Of a stretch of 64,000 bases of DNA, positions 1 to 11,545 are shown piece after piece; position 1 is the first letter of the stretch; the number at the start of each line of letters is the position of its first letter. This DNA is from Collybiopsis luxurians FD-317 M1 (Eukaryota; Basidiomycota; Agaricomycetes; Agaricales; Omphalotaceae), in NCBI GenBank assembly GCA_000827265.1, contig KN834763.1, forward strand, positions 62,001 through 126,000. Reading direction: 5' to 3'. The notes beneath the pieces were generated by a model. That model saw only the letters and a list, made by a program, of their open reading frames with translations, was not told where the DNA came from and made no database searches. A program made the position numbers and the translations under genes.

Positions 1-3000
1 GCAGGCGAGGGCGGCAATTTACTTGCAGTGCTTGTCGTGGTCGAAGGGCTTTGTGCGCTTCGACTCCTTGAAAGTCCTGGTCCAAGCCCTAGTCCTCGGT
101 TCTCAGACGGTTCGGGTAAATGAAGAAGGTTAGATTGTGATTGCGAGTACGATGAATATGAGGCAGCGGGCGAGGCGGTGGTTGAAGCAGATGCACTGTG
201 CATTGGAGAGGGAGAATAAGACCGGCTTGAGAATAAGGAAGTAGCCGTTGTAGGAGTAGGTGAAGGTGAAAAAGACGAGACATGCAGAAGGATAGCAAAT
301 TCCTCCGTCGAGTGGGTAAGTTTGACCATGTTGGTACGCAGAGCCGAAGACCGAACGCCGCCGTATTTCTTGACAGTGTTTGATAGCTGTACAACCGACT
401 GAAGAATATATGAGTATCCATCAAGATTTTCAAAGGTATAGAATTCACCTTTAGGAAGAGATGCGCATCTTCCCTCAGGTTCTTCCTCTCCGTCCCTACA
501 TCTGTGCCACTCTCTTTATTCCTAATCGTCTGAACACAGTCCGCCAGCCTTCTCGTGATCTCCTTCGCACCATCCAAACTCTCTTTAATCTCTTTAACAT
601 TTATTCCATTCGTTCCCGCACTTTTACCTGTTGTACTCTTACCATCTCCCAGCAAAACACCTTCCATCAACTGCCATACTGTAGGAGCCACCTCAACCGC
701 AGATTGCACAGCCTGGAGCGCCTCATTATCCACCAACATCTTCGACGTCGAGGGCAGCTCTAAAAACGATGTCGCTTTAGGAGGTGGCAAGGAAGGTGAC
801 GATGCCGCAGAGGAGGATGCATTTGACAAAGATCCCGCTTGTAGGGAAGTTTGAGATCCTGAACGGGAATGCGAATGTGAGCGAGAACGGCTTGAATGAC
901 TGTGAGCTATCGCTCGAGAAGTTTCAGCTACAGAAACCATTGTGGAGACTGTCGATGTCGAACTAGATAGGGATGATGAAGAGCTAGACGTTGGCACGGC
1001 ATTGACAGGACCTGTTGGAGAGGGCGCCTGGACAGTTAACATGGTAGAAATAGTCGGAGTGGACATCGTCGATGACGCTAGAGGCCGTTTCGGAGTCCGT
1101 AAGGTAGGTGTATGGAGCGCGATTCCTCTCGTCATTAGAGGCATCTCTTCATATGAAGGGAGCGCTTTCCCAATCTCGACATCCTTGGAGCTGAACGATC
1201 CAGCTTGCCGTCGAGCCGTATGCGTTCTCACTCCGGTAGAATTAGCACGAAGGGACAACAGATGTGGAGGCGGGCTACCATCCGACAGTAACGACGATGG
1301 TCCAGGTGGAGCCGACGCAGGGGCAGATAAGCAGCTGGCCTCGATGCAGGCTAAACCAGCCAGGTTGGGGGGTGAAGGTGCGGGGAATGGCTTGGAATGC
1401 AGATAAGGTTTGACACTCTCCATGAGAGGAATCATTCCTTGCCAGGCAAGGGAAATCTCCGCCGCTGCACCATACAGCTGTATCAAGAGCGCCCTGACAT
1501 ACCTCAAATCATCCACACTTACTATCACCTTCAACTGCAGACTTAATACGCCTACAATCTTCCCAAAAACTGCCACAGTATCCCTGCAACTTTCCACTAC
1601 GCTGCGACATACAGTTGGTGGAGGTGTAGTTTTTCGACTCATAGCATCGAAGCGGTCAAGTGAGTTTATGAATTGCATCATATCTGCACTTGCAGGATGC
1701 AGCACCTTTTTTAGAACCGACGAGAGACGATCATCAATGGTGTGATGGACTGTGTAATGTTCAAGGGTTTGGTAAATTTGACATACAGCAAACAATATAC
1801 TGCGTGCGGTGTCAACAAGGTGAAGGAGGGGGCTAGGAAGGGTGTTGGATATTGTCGCAGTGGGGAGGGTTGAGATTCGACGAAAATAGGAATTCCGTTC
1901 AAACGCCATGGATGGAACGGCTCGGGTGGGGGAGGTCTGTGATGCGAGATCTTTATCCTTGTCTTTAGTACTTGCTATACCAAATGGACCACGAGGGCGG
2001 GATTGAGAAGCATTTGAACTACCACTGGAATCCTGTCTTTGAGAGAGAGGGGAAGGAATGGAAAACGAATCGTCGTGACGGTGAGGGGAATGAAAAGGAT
2101 GTCTATGTGGAAACGGATTGACTGGAGTACTGGTAGAGGGGATGGTCGAGGTTGCGGAGGAAGCATGAGGATGGGCCGTGTGTCCTTTGTCCGTACGGGG
2201 ATGTGAACGCTGAGAATGTGAGAAAGAATCCGGAATAGACTTCTTTGAAAAATTAAGCGTCGCTGTTCTCAAATCAGGCATACTCTGCTTTCCCAAAGAA
2301 TCCGACCGGCCAGGAATACTGCGAGTACTCCCAGAGGCAGCATAGGAGGCGTTCCGTCCATGTTGTAGCTGTGTTTGGCTATATTCGGTTTCGGACTCGG
2401 CGTGCGTATGACGATTAATACCATTTATAAGAGAACTGTCGAAAAAACTATCCGAATCAGCGGGACTGGGCAGGTAACTTTCGAATGAACGTGTTGGAGA
2501 TGCTTCTGAGCTATAAGACTGGAGAATGCCGAGATGAAGAGGCGGCGGCCGCTCAGGCTGCCCGAAAGAGGATGATGGTTCGATGTTCACCGAATCTGCA
2601 GCGGACGAGAAAGAAACACTAGAGTCTATGGAGAAAGACCGGGCATGGGGAGTGACTCCATCATCAAACTCGCTGTCCGTTTTGGGAAGGCGCGCAGACC
2701 ATGTAGTATAGGCTTTGTCTCTGAAAAGGAGTCCTACGTCAGCCAACGCAAAGATGAACATAACGACATATATATACATACAGTCTCGTCTCCAGATCAA
2801 TCTGCTCACTGAATCCAGAGTCATCATGCGTACTGTGTCCCGGTCCGTGTGGATTTGTCTCGGCTTCTATCCATTTCTGCACACTTTTGATCCAGCTTCT
2901 AGACGAGTCCGCTGCGCCGGGTGAGGCAACCAGTTCCGGAGGTTCCATCACAGCCTTTGGAGGCCACTCGATGGGATTCTTGTCTACCTGCAAGACTGAT

Positions 3001-3692
3001 AGGTTCTGGAACTTGGAGATGTAGCTGGGTAATCTGGTGACTTTGTTACGAGACAAGCAAAACACCTGAAAAAAATTGAAATTGAATAAATTGAAGCACA
3101 GGGTTGTGGATGTCAGCTCTCTTACTCGAAGGTTCACAAGATTGCCTGGTTGTGAAGGCAGACGTTTAATCTTGTTGTGACTGATGTCAAGAGTGTCAAG
3201 AGCAGGCATGACTGTGAGCTACAGCAGGCGTCAAGTTGAGTCCAGACAGGTTGGAAGAAAACACTTCAGGTTACTGACCACATCTGGAAATACAGAAAAG
3301 CAGTTACTCTTCAAGTTCAAGTACCTCAGACGCGACAAAAGCGCGAACTCCATCGGCAAAGTCGTCAGACGGTTATATCCGAGTGAAATTCTAAGTCCAC
3401 CCTTTAGTGAATGACAGCACCATATACCCGCAAGTAAGACCCACCTCTGAACTTTACTCTCGTCCTCCGAATATTCCCTCCCAACCATGGCCAACTCCTC
3501 CGCAACATCGCTACCTACATCCGAGAAATTCTTCTTCATAAGTACCAACGTTGCACCTCCATCATTACTCTTTACCAACGCATCCTGAATATGAGCAGAA
3601 TTCAAAGAGATTGGCGGCCCATTTATGACTCCTTTGCGGGAACTGGAACTGGGCGAGGGGAGCACTGAACGGTCGACATCCAGTGGAGACAT
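1..3692 (-). CDS. SOG2: SOG2-type leucine-rich repeat protein of the RAM signalling network (3' end outside window)
   Basis: In fungi SOG2 is a scaffold of the RAM/MOR network, which acts with the NDR kinase Cbk1/Orb6 in polarity and cell separation. Reading right to left, the N-terminal exons carry repeated LRR cores (YNRLTTLP, HNKIKRLP, RNKVTRLP), followed by a long Ser/Pro-rich linker. Then comes a helical block (begins LHLVDTARSILFAVCQIYQTL) that matches the SOG2 domain, and another low-complexity Ser-rich tail. The start ATG at 3692 is the first in frame. Introns resolved: 3391-3444 (joins VQR to ISLGYN), one near 3190-3250 (joins FPDVV to IMPALD), one at 3067-3130, one at about 2725-2780, and one near 390-450. 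The final exon stays open through position 1, so the stop codon lies outside the window. Family assignment comes from domain order and wording I recognise; exact tail length is unknown. Confidence 0.85.
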
Positions 3693-4390
3693 GTACTATC
3701 AATGAAGAAGGGGAAGGAGAGGACCAGATAATAAGGAGGTCCAGGCGAGTTCAAGGAGAAAAGGTCGTCGACGGAGCTGGAGCACTGGTCATGAACAGGA
3801 CAGTGAGCAGGCTGTTCACCGTCAACCAACAACCAACTGTGAGAATTATTTGTCTATATTTGAATATCAGCTAAATAAGCGCTCACGGTACTAGTACTAT
3901 AACTGGCTCTTGGTAAGGAATGCCCAAGAAAAACCTATTAATTCTTTGAATTTTTACTCTACTTCTACGTACCCAAAATCACTGCTACATGCATGTGTTC
4001 TACATATATATACTACTAGCTATAGTAAAAGCAAATAGCAACGATTAGCGTTTTATCGAGTGTGCATGCACAGCAATAAGTTTGCCCACCGAAGAAATAA
4101 ATAGAGCCCAAAGAGACAGAGGGGGAAAATAAAAGGTGAAAGAGAAAATTCCATATGTACAGGTAATTCAACACCAGGAAAACAAAAAACAAAAAGCGGC
4201 CGAACAAGGACCCGCAAAGATATAATGAGGAAAACAACGATAACAGAAAAAAAGTATACAACTGCTAGCACAAGTTCAACGACAGAAGAACACAAACACG
4301 ACGGAGATTAAAAACGTCCGGACGAGAATATATACTAAATGTTTCCAAGGAATAGAATATTAAACACTGGAGGATTATTTTTAGGACAAA

Positions 4391-4421
<31 letters not shown>

Positions 4422-4453
4422 AAACACGCCGATAGGCAAGCCAAGATTGCACC
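3693..4453. other. Intergenic region between SOG2 and the Ser/Pro-rich gene
   Basis: This 760-bp stretch should contain the SOG2 promoter and 5' UTR on its left and the 3' UTR of the next minus-strand gene on its right. The open frames here are short and look compositionally random. The only distinct element is an AG microsatellite at 4391-4417. Confidence 0.6.
4391..4417. repeat. (AG)n microsatellite
   Basis: An uninterrupted AG dinucleotide tract of about 13 units lies some 37 bp downstream of the stop codon of the Ser/Pro-rich gene, on the opposite strand reading as CT. It is probably in that gene's 3' UTR and may vary in length between strains. Confidence 0.95.
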
Positions 4454-6929
4454 TTACCGTCCGAACAACCTTCCAACCCAACCCCGCTTTCTCCCTTCCT
4501 CTTCTTCATTATCCCCAACCATACTATTGGCATCATCTCCCGTAGGCAGCGCACTGGCCGGCGGCTCACCTAGTCCCTCGACACTAGCGAACGAGACATA
4601 TCCATCTATTTCCCGACATTGCAGTGACGCTGTACGGGCATTGAACGACGCTGTGGAAGAAGCAGAAGTGGGACTTGAGAAGGGAGGGGACAGAAGGGAG
4701 AGGGCAGGCCGTTGCAATGAGACTACGTGATCTTCATCTGTATGGTCCCCGTCAGATGATGAGAGGGGATGGACGGTGATAGCAGGTCCTTCTGAAGTCT
4801 CATGCGACTCGGAAACTGAAGCAGAAGACGCCAAATCATCTTCCTCGCTCCCCATTCTCATTCTAGTACCTGTACCAGGTCTCCCAATACCCAGACCCCT
4901 ACGACCTCTGCTCGCAGACGAGCTGTTTCTTGTCAACGCTGATCCCGTTGCCACTTCAAATTCCGCTGTCGATGTCGAGTTAGTGAGATCAACAGGCGAG
5001 TCCACTTGCCCGGTTGTTCCACCTTCTCCAAGTAAAACACTTTCCCGTGGAGGGGTTGGTGGGGGAGTGAGCATTCTTCCGCTTGTTCCTTCGCCTCGTT
5101 GCAAATCCAAGTCGACATTGGAAACAGTTCCAAGTGAAAACGCATGTTTGGGCTTGGGTGAATACTGGAATCCTTGTCCGTAAGGCGACCGACCCGGAGA
5201 CGCGGGCAAAGGCTGAGTGTGAGCCCGCAAGCGTGAAGGAGTCATATGCGGGGATCCATGGGGAGTGGGAGAGCGCGCCGAATCTCGCCCTCTGTAAGGG
5301 GACATATGTGGCGAAGAGGCTCGATGTGGAGAAGACGGGTTTCGATAAGGCGAAGAAGGCCGTAACGGTGATGCGCTAGGATTGGGTAAATTCCTGGTCC
5401 GAAGTGTCCGTGGCGAATTCGCATTACTATGGCTCGTCGTAGCTTCCACTTGGGACTGCAGCTGCCTCGCCTCATCTTCTTCATCACTCTGTTCCTGGTC
5501 GTCTGAAGGTTTCCACAACCATCCGAAAAGCCCAGCGCCATAGCCCAACCCACTCGCTGGTGCACTAGCCCTCTTCCTCTTCTTCTCCATTTTCTGCTTC
5601 CATTGCAAGAAATCCTTTGAATTGTCGTATTCCTCCCTTTCCCGTGAGTCATCGCTTGATAACGATCCACTGCGATCACTTCGCTTGTGGTACGGCGTCC
5701 ATGCATTGCCATTAGCGGCCCCCGCACTTAGCACCTTCTCTAATCTCGCTCGCAAGACCTCTTCATGCGGGGTAAGCGGAAGCCTCACTCCTGCTGTTGA
5801 AGGGAGGTGGTTCAGCGCGTGTGAATAGGATTGGGAACGGAGATGCGGATTCGGGTCGAGGGGTTGCTGCCTGGGTGAAAGGTTGGAATGTGTGATAGGT
5901 GCTGACTTAGTATGCATGGGGGAGGCGGGACGAGTCCGAATCTGTTGTGGGGACGCGCTCGGTCTATTAGGCAATATCGATGGGGAAGAAGGCGCAGAAG
6001 AAAGGTGCATATTATTATCCAGACTACGGCGTGGTAAGTCGATGGACGCTGCGTGTGAATGTCGCCTTTGATGTGCCCTCCTGGGGTTTGAGTTTGATGC
6101 GTTGGATGAGAAAGTGGGTGAGGATGGATTCTGGCTTTGGCTTTGGTCTTTCAGCAACGCCGACCTGAGTAGATACTCAGAACGAGTAAGATACCTCGTA
6201 TCTTTCTGCTCTTCATTCGGAGGCATAGTTGTTTGATGCGAGGGAGAACCAGGTAACGAGAACGATGACATGGGAGGAGGAGAAATAAGTGACACACCGT
6301 CCACACGAGGCGAGTGAGATTCACGGGAATTGTCCGGGAAAAAGGACATGGCGAGAGTCGGACTGGACGGACCAGGCCGGTTCCCAATGGCTCGAGATAT
6401 GGATAATCTTCGGAACAGAGCAGGTGAACTTGGAATCGAACTCTGACCTGAACGAACAGGAGCGGTACTTCTCAGGCCAGCCCTGGTCGTGGTTGGGGAT
6501 AGATTCGACGGCGACCTGAGACGCGCTGTAGAAGAAGCACCTGGGAGTCTCGCTTTCGTCTTTGGCGAAGGGGTGGGCGTGTTGTCGTTGTCTATATCTT
6601 CTTCCTCTGTTTCGTCGGCTACAAGAGAGATATCATTGAACACGCTGTTGACCGGGGTAGCCAGGGTACTCTGGGTTGAGCTGGTGCGAGACGAAGAGGT
6701 AGTAGATAGATCCAAGGCAGGCGTAGGCAAGGCCAAAGGGAAGACGATAGGTGTACTATGGCTATGCCGATGAGATATTCGGCGAGGAATGAGACTTGGA
6801 CTTGGCTTGGCTATATGCTAGCGTCAAGCAATGCTATGGCAGTAACTGGGCAAATTACGCACATTTATGGCTGTAATCGTTATCCAGCTTGGACCCTACA
6901 CTTAGGGCCTTCAACTTGGCTTCCGCCAT
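4454..6929 (-). CDS. Ser/Pro-rich low-complexity protein of unknown function (807 aa)
   Basis: I do not recognise a catalytic domain. The long exon (4454-6810) has no ATG near its 5' end, but an upstream ATG at 6929 opens a 67-nt exon beginning MAEAKLKALSVG. Joining it through a 52-nt intron (6811-6862, GTGCGT..ATATAG, branch-like CTTGAC) gives a continuous frame reading ..PSPSLIPRRISHRHS.. into the long exon; total 2424 nt, 808 codons. The protein is mostly disordered: Ser, Pro and Arg-Ser-Pro-His repeats, acidic patches, and short conserved-looking islands (RSEYLLRSALL, LTPHEEVLRARLEKVL). It ends in a basic amphipathic tail, GWVGRLFGR. Many SP/TP sites would suit phosphorylation. Probably a regulatory or cytoskeleton-associated protein; that is only inference. 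Confidence 0.7.
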
Positions 6930-7396
6930 AAAGAGAGTAAGATGTTAAGGCGAACAGTATGAATGTAACGCCAGTATAAGTAAGACGCGACCGCTCAGCG
7001 TCCAGCGTGCAATGTTGAGGAAAGATGGAGGGTCAAGGAAAGTAAGTATTGGATGAAGTTTAGAATGATTTTCCCCAAAAAAAATTACTACATTTGCTTC
7101 CGTAAATTTCGTAATTTTTACAGTGCTTACTTCTCACACTCTTACCCCTGGCCGGCCGTCACTTACCCGTCAAAATAAAACTAAGCAGTTTATGCATTTT
7201 TTATGTTGCCTTTCTGATTTCTAGGAGATTTCCAAAATAAAGCTCCGGCCGTTGCGGAATCGTTTCGCATCGTCTGGTAAGAGCATCGTGTAAATTCCGA
7301 GTAGCATGCCAACGTGAACGCGTTGGCAGTGATATATGTACGACTGTTTCACGCATACCTACCACGTAACTACCCGAGATTTTAGCAAGGCCGCGG
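6930..7396. other. Intergenic region, no gene seen
   Basis: This holds the presumed 5' UTR and promoter of the Ser/Pro-rich gene and the 3' end of the MFS gene. An A-rich tract (CCCCAAAAAAAATTAC, near 7074) is the only feature visible. Confidence 0.5.
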
Positions 7397-9189
7397 CTAT
7401 CGCTCATTCCTTGACCTGCTCTGTGAACGACGGTAGACTTCTCCCATCCATCCACACAACACAATTGTCCCTGCCCCAGCGAAGCATGTTCCTACATACA
7501 CAATGGTGCTAGCAAATTGCCCTTCGGCAACGTCAAAACCTGTACCTAGATGACTCGGAGACGAAGTGGAGTTGATCAAAGAGGAAGAGGAAGAGATTCC
7601 CGTCAAAGCAGAAGATATAGGCGTCGAAGCAATGTTTCCTAGTCCGCGAGTGAAAAGGAGGATGCCGAATAATGTCATCGATAATGTGGGGTCGTTCGCT
7701 TGTGCGAACGTAAGCACTCGAAACAAAACCTAAAACACCGGGGAAACCTGGGGAAACTCACTGGTCAAATCCTTACCGAGCCCGCTCCATAGACTAGGCC
7801 ATCCTCCGGCAAAAAGCCCGTATACAATGCAAAAAGCAAATAGTCCAGCGAGGTTTGTAGAAAGAACACCCCACAGAACAAAGGTCGTCACAGAAGTAGC
7901 GAGAAGAGTACTGAGTCCAAGGAGGAAGCATTGCTTCAGGGATGCGTCAGAAAGATAGCCCATCGTCAAACGACCAATGACAGAGCCAGCTAGGAAAGAT
8001 AATTGATCAAACTCTCTCTCAAGAATCACAAAAATTGCACTAACTATGAAACATGGCTAGTGTGGCTGATGAACTTGTTCGGCTTAAATTTAGGCTCTTT
8101 GCAAAGGCTTACCAAAACCTAAAGTCAATCGAGTGAAAAACAGCAAAATACAAGCACCCACTAGGTAACCATAGAATTGGAACGAAATATGCGAATCCCT
8201 GTATCGTATTTGCAGCCAGTAAAACCCAAAAAAGCATGGTCCTCGTCCATGCCTTGATACTATCTGCACTTCCCCTCGGAACAGGTCGACCCAGCGGCAC
8301 TGCATTCCCGCTGTTATGAGCATTCCCCGCAGGAAGCCGTCCTTTGACAAACGGAAGTAATGGCAAAAGCAGAATAACAAACCCTACCGAAAGTATTCTC
8401 ACCGTGACATCCGTCCCGTAAGTACCTAATAGTCGGGAGATTGTCAAGGGAAGAACGATGCCTCCAAGACCGGTACCAGCAAATAAGACACCATTCGCAA
8501 AACCTCTGAGGTTGATGAACCATTCCGCCAAATAGGAAAGGGAAGGAAAGTAGAGTAAAGCTGCACCTAGGGCGTAAAGGATACCCTGTAATCCGACCAG
8601 AAGAATAACATTATTCGTAAAGCTCGCGGCGAATAATGACACCCAGCAGAGTAGTAAGCCGGTGAACATCGCCGTGCGACGGTGAGACGGATAGCGATTA
8701 ATGAGCGGAGAAAGGACCGGCGCGACGCAGTAGATAATGCCGGAAGATATGGGGCCAATAAGAGGAAGAAGGGAAGAGGCTTTGGACTGCGTGATGTACG
8801 TCGGGTCACTCAGATAGGCTTTATGAGGTTAGAAGCTGGAAAGAAAGGCAGCTATAGGATATTTACCGTCCAGTAATACTCCGAACGCATCTGGAAATCT
8901 TTCCTCCAAGAGTTAGGCACATTCTCACATCCTTATGACCGGCACATACCCCCATACAACAGCTTCAATCAGGAAAGCTGCACCAAGCTAATACAGAAAA
9001 GGTAAGAGCCACGATCAATGGAGAACAACTTGAAAAACGGACGAAAGCCCACGCGTGGAACCCTCCATCGACTGGAGGAAGTTGCACCGACGGGGTAGAG
9101 CGCCCTTGCTCGATAATAGTCTGACGGGTATCAACGGTGGAAGGTGCAGAAAGTTCTATGGCTTCAGTGTTCCCTACAGATGCAGACAT
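7397..9189 (-). CDS. MFS transporter, monocarboxylate porter (SLC16/MCT) type
   Basis: This is a multi-span plasma-membrane or vacuolar carrier, predicted to move a small carboxylate or related solute by proton symport. The start ATG at 9189 gives an N-terminal cytoplasmic stretch followed by PPVDGGFHAWAF, the usual fungal MCT entry into the first membrane segment. Further segments follow: the LSDPTYITQSKASSLLPLIGP region, long hydrophobic spans in 8109-8669, a cytoplasmic loop (GRPVPRGSADSIKAW), and a second half with SVIGRLTMGYLSDA (the conserved G-R-x(3)-G-x-L-S-D pattern) and GLFAGGWPSLWSG. The gene is cut by several short introns (around 7727-7780, 8030-8108, 8815-8870 and 8900-9030). 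The last exon contains a Ser-rich loop and ends with a basic tail, RSQSRSRNER. The substrate cannot be read from sequence. Confidence 0.85.
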
Positions 9190-11545
9190 GGAAAAGAATC
9201 AAAGGAAAAGCGAGTCGAGTCATTGACGTTGATAAGCGGATAGATGGGCAGATAAGATAATCCGTATTTTTTTTCCTTAACAAGCGCACTTGCCAATCGC
9301 TACTTGAGAAACCGTATGTTGTATAGGGAACGACAGATAATGCGCTGACCCGGTACACCCTCAGGCCCGCGAAGACTTAAGAATCTTGCCTCTAGAATGA
9401 TCCTTGAGGTCCATGCTTCTCACTTGAGGAAATCCAAATTGGCAGGATCTGAATCTGATATCCTTCCGTAGCAGCCACACCTGTCCTGTCATGTTGTTGA
9501 CCTATAATCGTCGATTGACATCTTCGAAAAACCATTCATTCAGATTTCTCTGTACCGCACACGAGTTTTCGGGATTGTGAAGTATTGGTTAGAAAGATGA
9601 GTGTGATAGTTTGAGGGAGGTCTTGGATTACATGCTGAAGGGATTCCAGATATCCAGAAAGATTCGAGGAAACGTTGCTGGCTCATCCACAAGTCCAGAA
9701 TGACTCTGACTGCTGTTTGGCAACAAACTTGTGGATGGGCGAGCTGACAGTCATTCTGGTTGGTTCAAATTCGAGCTGATTGGGGAGAAAATGCAGCACC
9801 AATTCGGTGGCACTGAGGCGGCTCGGAAGTGATCAAAAAGCAGATTAGATAACATCAGAGCGTTTGTCGTCCTTTTCGCTTCCTTTCAAGTTTCAAGTCA
9901 GTAGGTGTCGAATAGACCGAGGGAGTACAGGGGTCTTTCCGCCGAGAACGGATCGGCCTAGTTCAGTCAATACATCAATTTAGTATAATTGCTAACTCTT
10001 GTCTCCGCCGCCTTGTATCTGAATATCTGGAGGTACCTTGGGGTGTAAGGTTCAAGTACTATTTGTCACGGAATGTGTCTACGTATCATTTCTTCCATTG
10101 GCACAAAACGATGGTCATTTTACCGATTCTCCTTGTGTTTCCTCACTTGGGACACAAAAGAGTAGTTGATACTCGGCCATGTTCAGTCATCCAATAACAC
10201 TGCATCCATTTCGAGGAGAGCCCGCATAAAGGCGTACAGACCTGCGAATTCGGCAAGCAAAAACGTCAAACTTTGAATGGTGCCTCAACCTACTCAGCTG
10301 GCTGCCCGGTACAGTCACTTCGAATACGCTTTAGTAGCCACTGGTAAGTACCTCGAATTGACAAGACCCTGATACTTCTCATCAGATGTTTGCTCTCTAT
10401 TGGTTCAAAATTTGACCTGTGTGATCTTTTCGTCACGTCCAGCGGTTGTATGCGGATTCTGACAAGATTCTGAGTTTGTGCATATCCGCGTGTTTGCCGC
10501 AACCTTTTCATTCGGGAATTCTGGCTGACAATGACTACAAACATTCATCGATTATAAGCTATCGATACCAACTGATAAGACCATATATGGATGATAAGAC
10601 CAGCTTTGACCGATTGACGTTCAAAAGGAATCCCCAAACCTAAAAAGGAGCGTGAAGCGAGCAAGAAGCCAGTGCATTGGACTTGGAGCCAAATATTCCT
10701 ATGCCATTCCAATATTCGACAGGTCTTCTATCATTGCAAGTAAACAAGGCCAGCGATGGGATTTCGCTTCGACTGGTTGGCTGAAAGACAGTCGCGGTCA
10801 AGTATACGTAAATGCAATCGACAAGGGAACAAACTTTTACTATGCTTCACTAACTACCCTCGCTTTCAGTCTTCACTGATTAACACACCGAGAGCTTATT
10901 CGAGGCGAAAATGCACCAAGTTGAAACTCATGTCGACTGACATCAGTCACCATGCGTTTCAACTTTGCCCACTTTCACTTCACTTCGCTACACGAGAGAA
11001 TTATTGAACAAATCCAGGGGAGGATGGGATACTATCATTCCATTGAAACTTTACAGTTCTTATACGACGGCCGTCGACGGCTGTATGGCTTATGCGCTGC
11101 TGAAAGTTTTGCAGACGGGAGATCAAACCGGAAAATGATAAAGAAATTCCTGTTCAGTATCACCGCACCCCGAGGCCCGCATCTTTACGAATCTATCTTC
11201 ACCAACTGATAGCAAAAAGGAGTTAATATAGTCTGGCAGACACTGTCAGGACTCAGAACTGCATCTACCAACAGCTACCGACCCCGGATATAAATTCAAA
11301 ATTTATATTAATCTCTCTTTCCCGAGCTTCCTCGTTTACTTCCAGTCAAGACTCACTTTCACGATCAGTAGAATTTCAAACTATTCAGGATTGCCCTGGA
11401 GGTTCCCATGAAAACGATTGCCAGCTACAGGGAAGGTCGAACGAAGACAATGAGAAAGACAAAATCTCAGCGCGAGCAGGAAACAAGCCAACCAAAAGGA
11501 ATAACGGAATAATTACATAGAAAGCAAGGTAAACATATGCGGGAT
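9190..11545. other. Gene-poor intergenic region
   Basis: These 2.36 kb separate the MFS 5' end from the GH127-like 3' end. I checked both strands: open frames are 60-85 codons, lack recognisable domains and are not joined by convincing splice sites. Two structural oddities stand out, a pair of interleaved inverted repeats (9684-9759) and a small palindrome around 11285-11310. It could contain non-coding transcripts or decayed mobile DNA, but nothing identifiable. Confidence 0.55.
9684..9759. repeat. Two interleaved 11-bp inverted repeats
   Basis: The adjacent 11-mers CATCCACAAGT (9684-9694) and CCAGAATGACT (9695-9705) each have a perfect reverse complement downstream: ACTTGTGGATG at 9727-9737 and AGTCATTCTGG at 9749-9759. 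The partners appear in the same order rather than mirrored, so the pairs would form a pseudoknot-like arrangement, not one hairpin. Confidence 0.75.

Noticed and set aside
10290..11209. Several 65-87 codon open frames in the 9.2-11.5 kb gap
   Set aside because: No domain, no consistent splice joins and random-looking composition.
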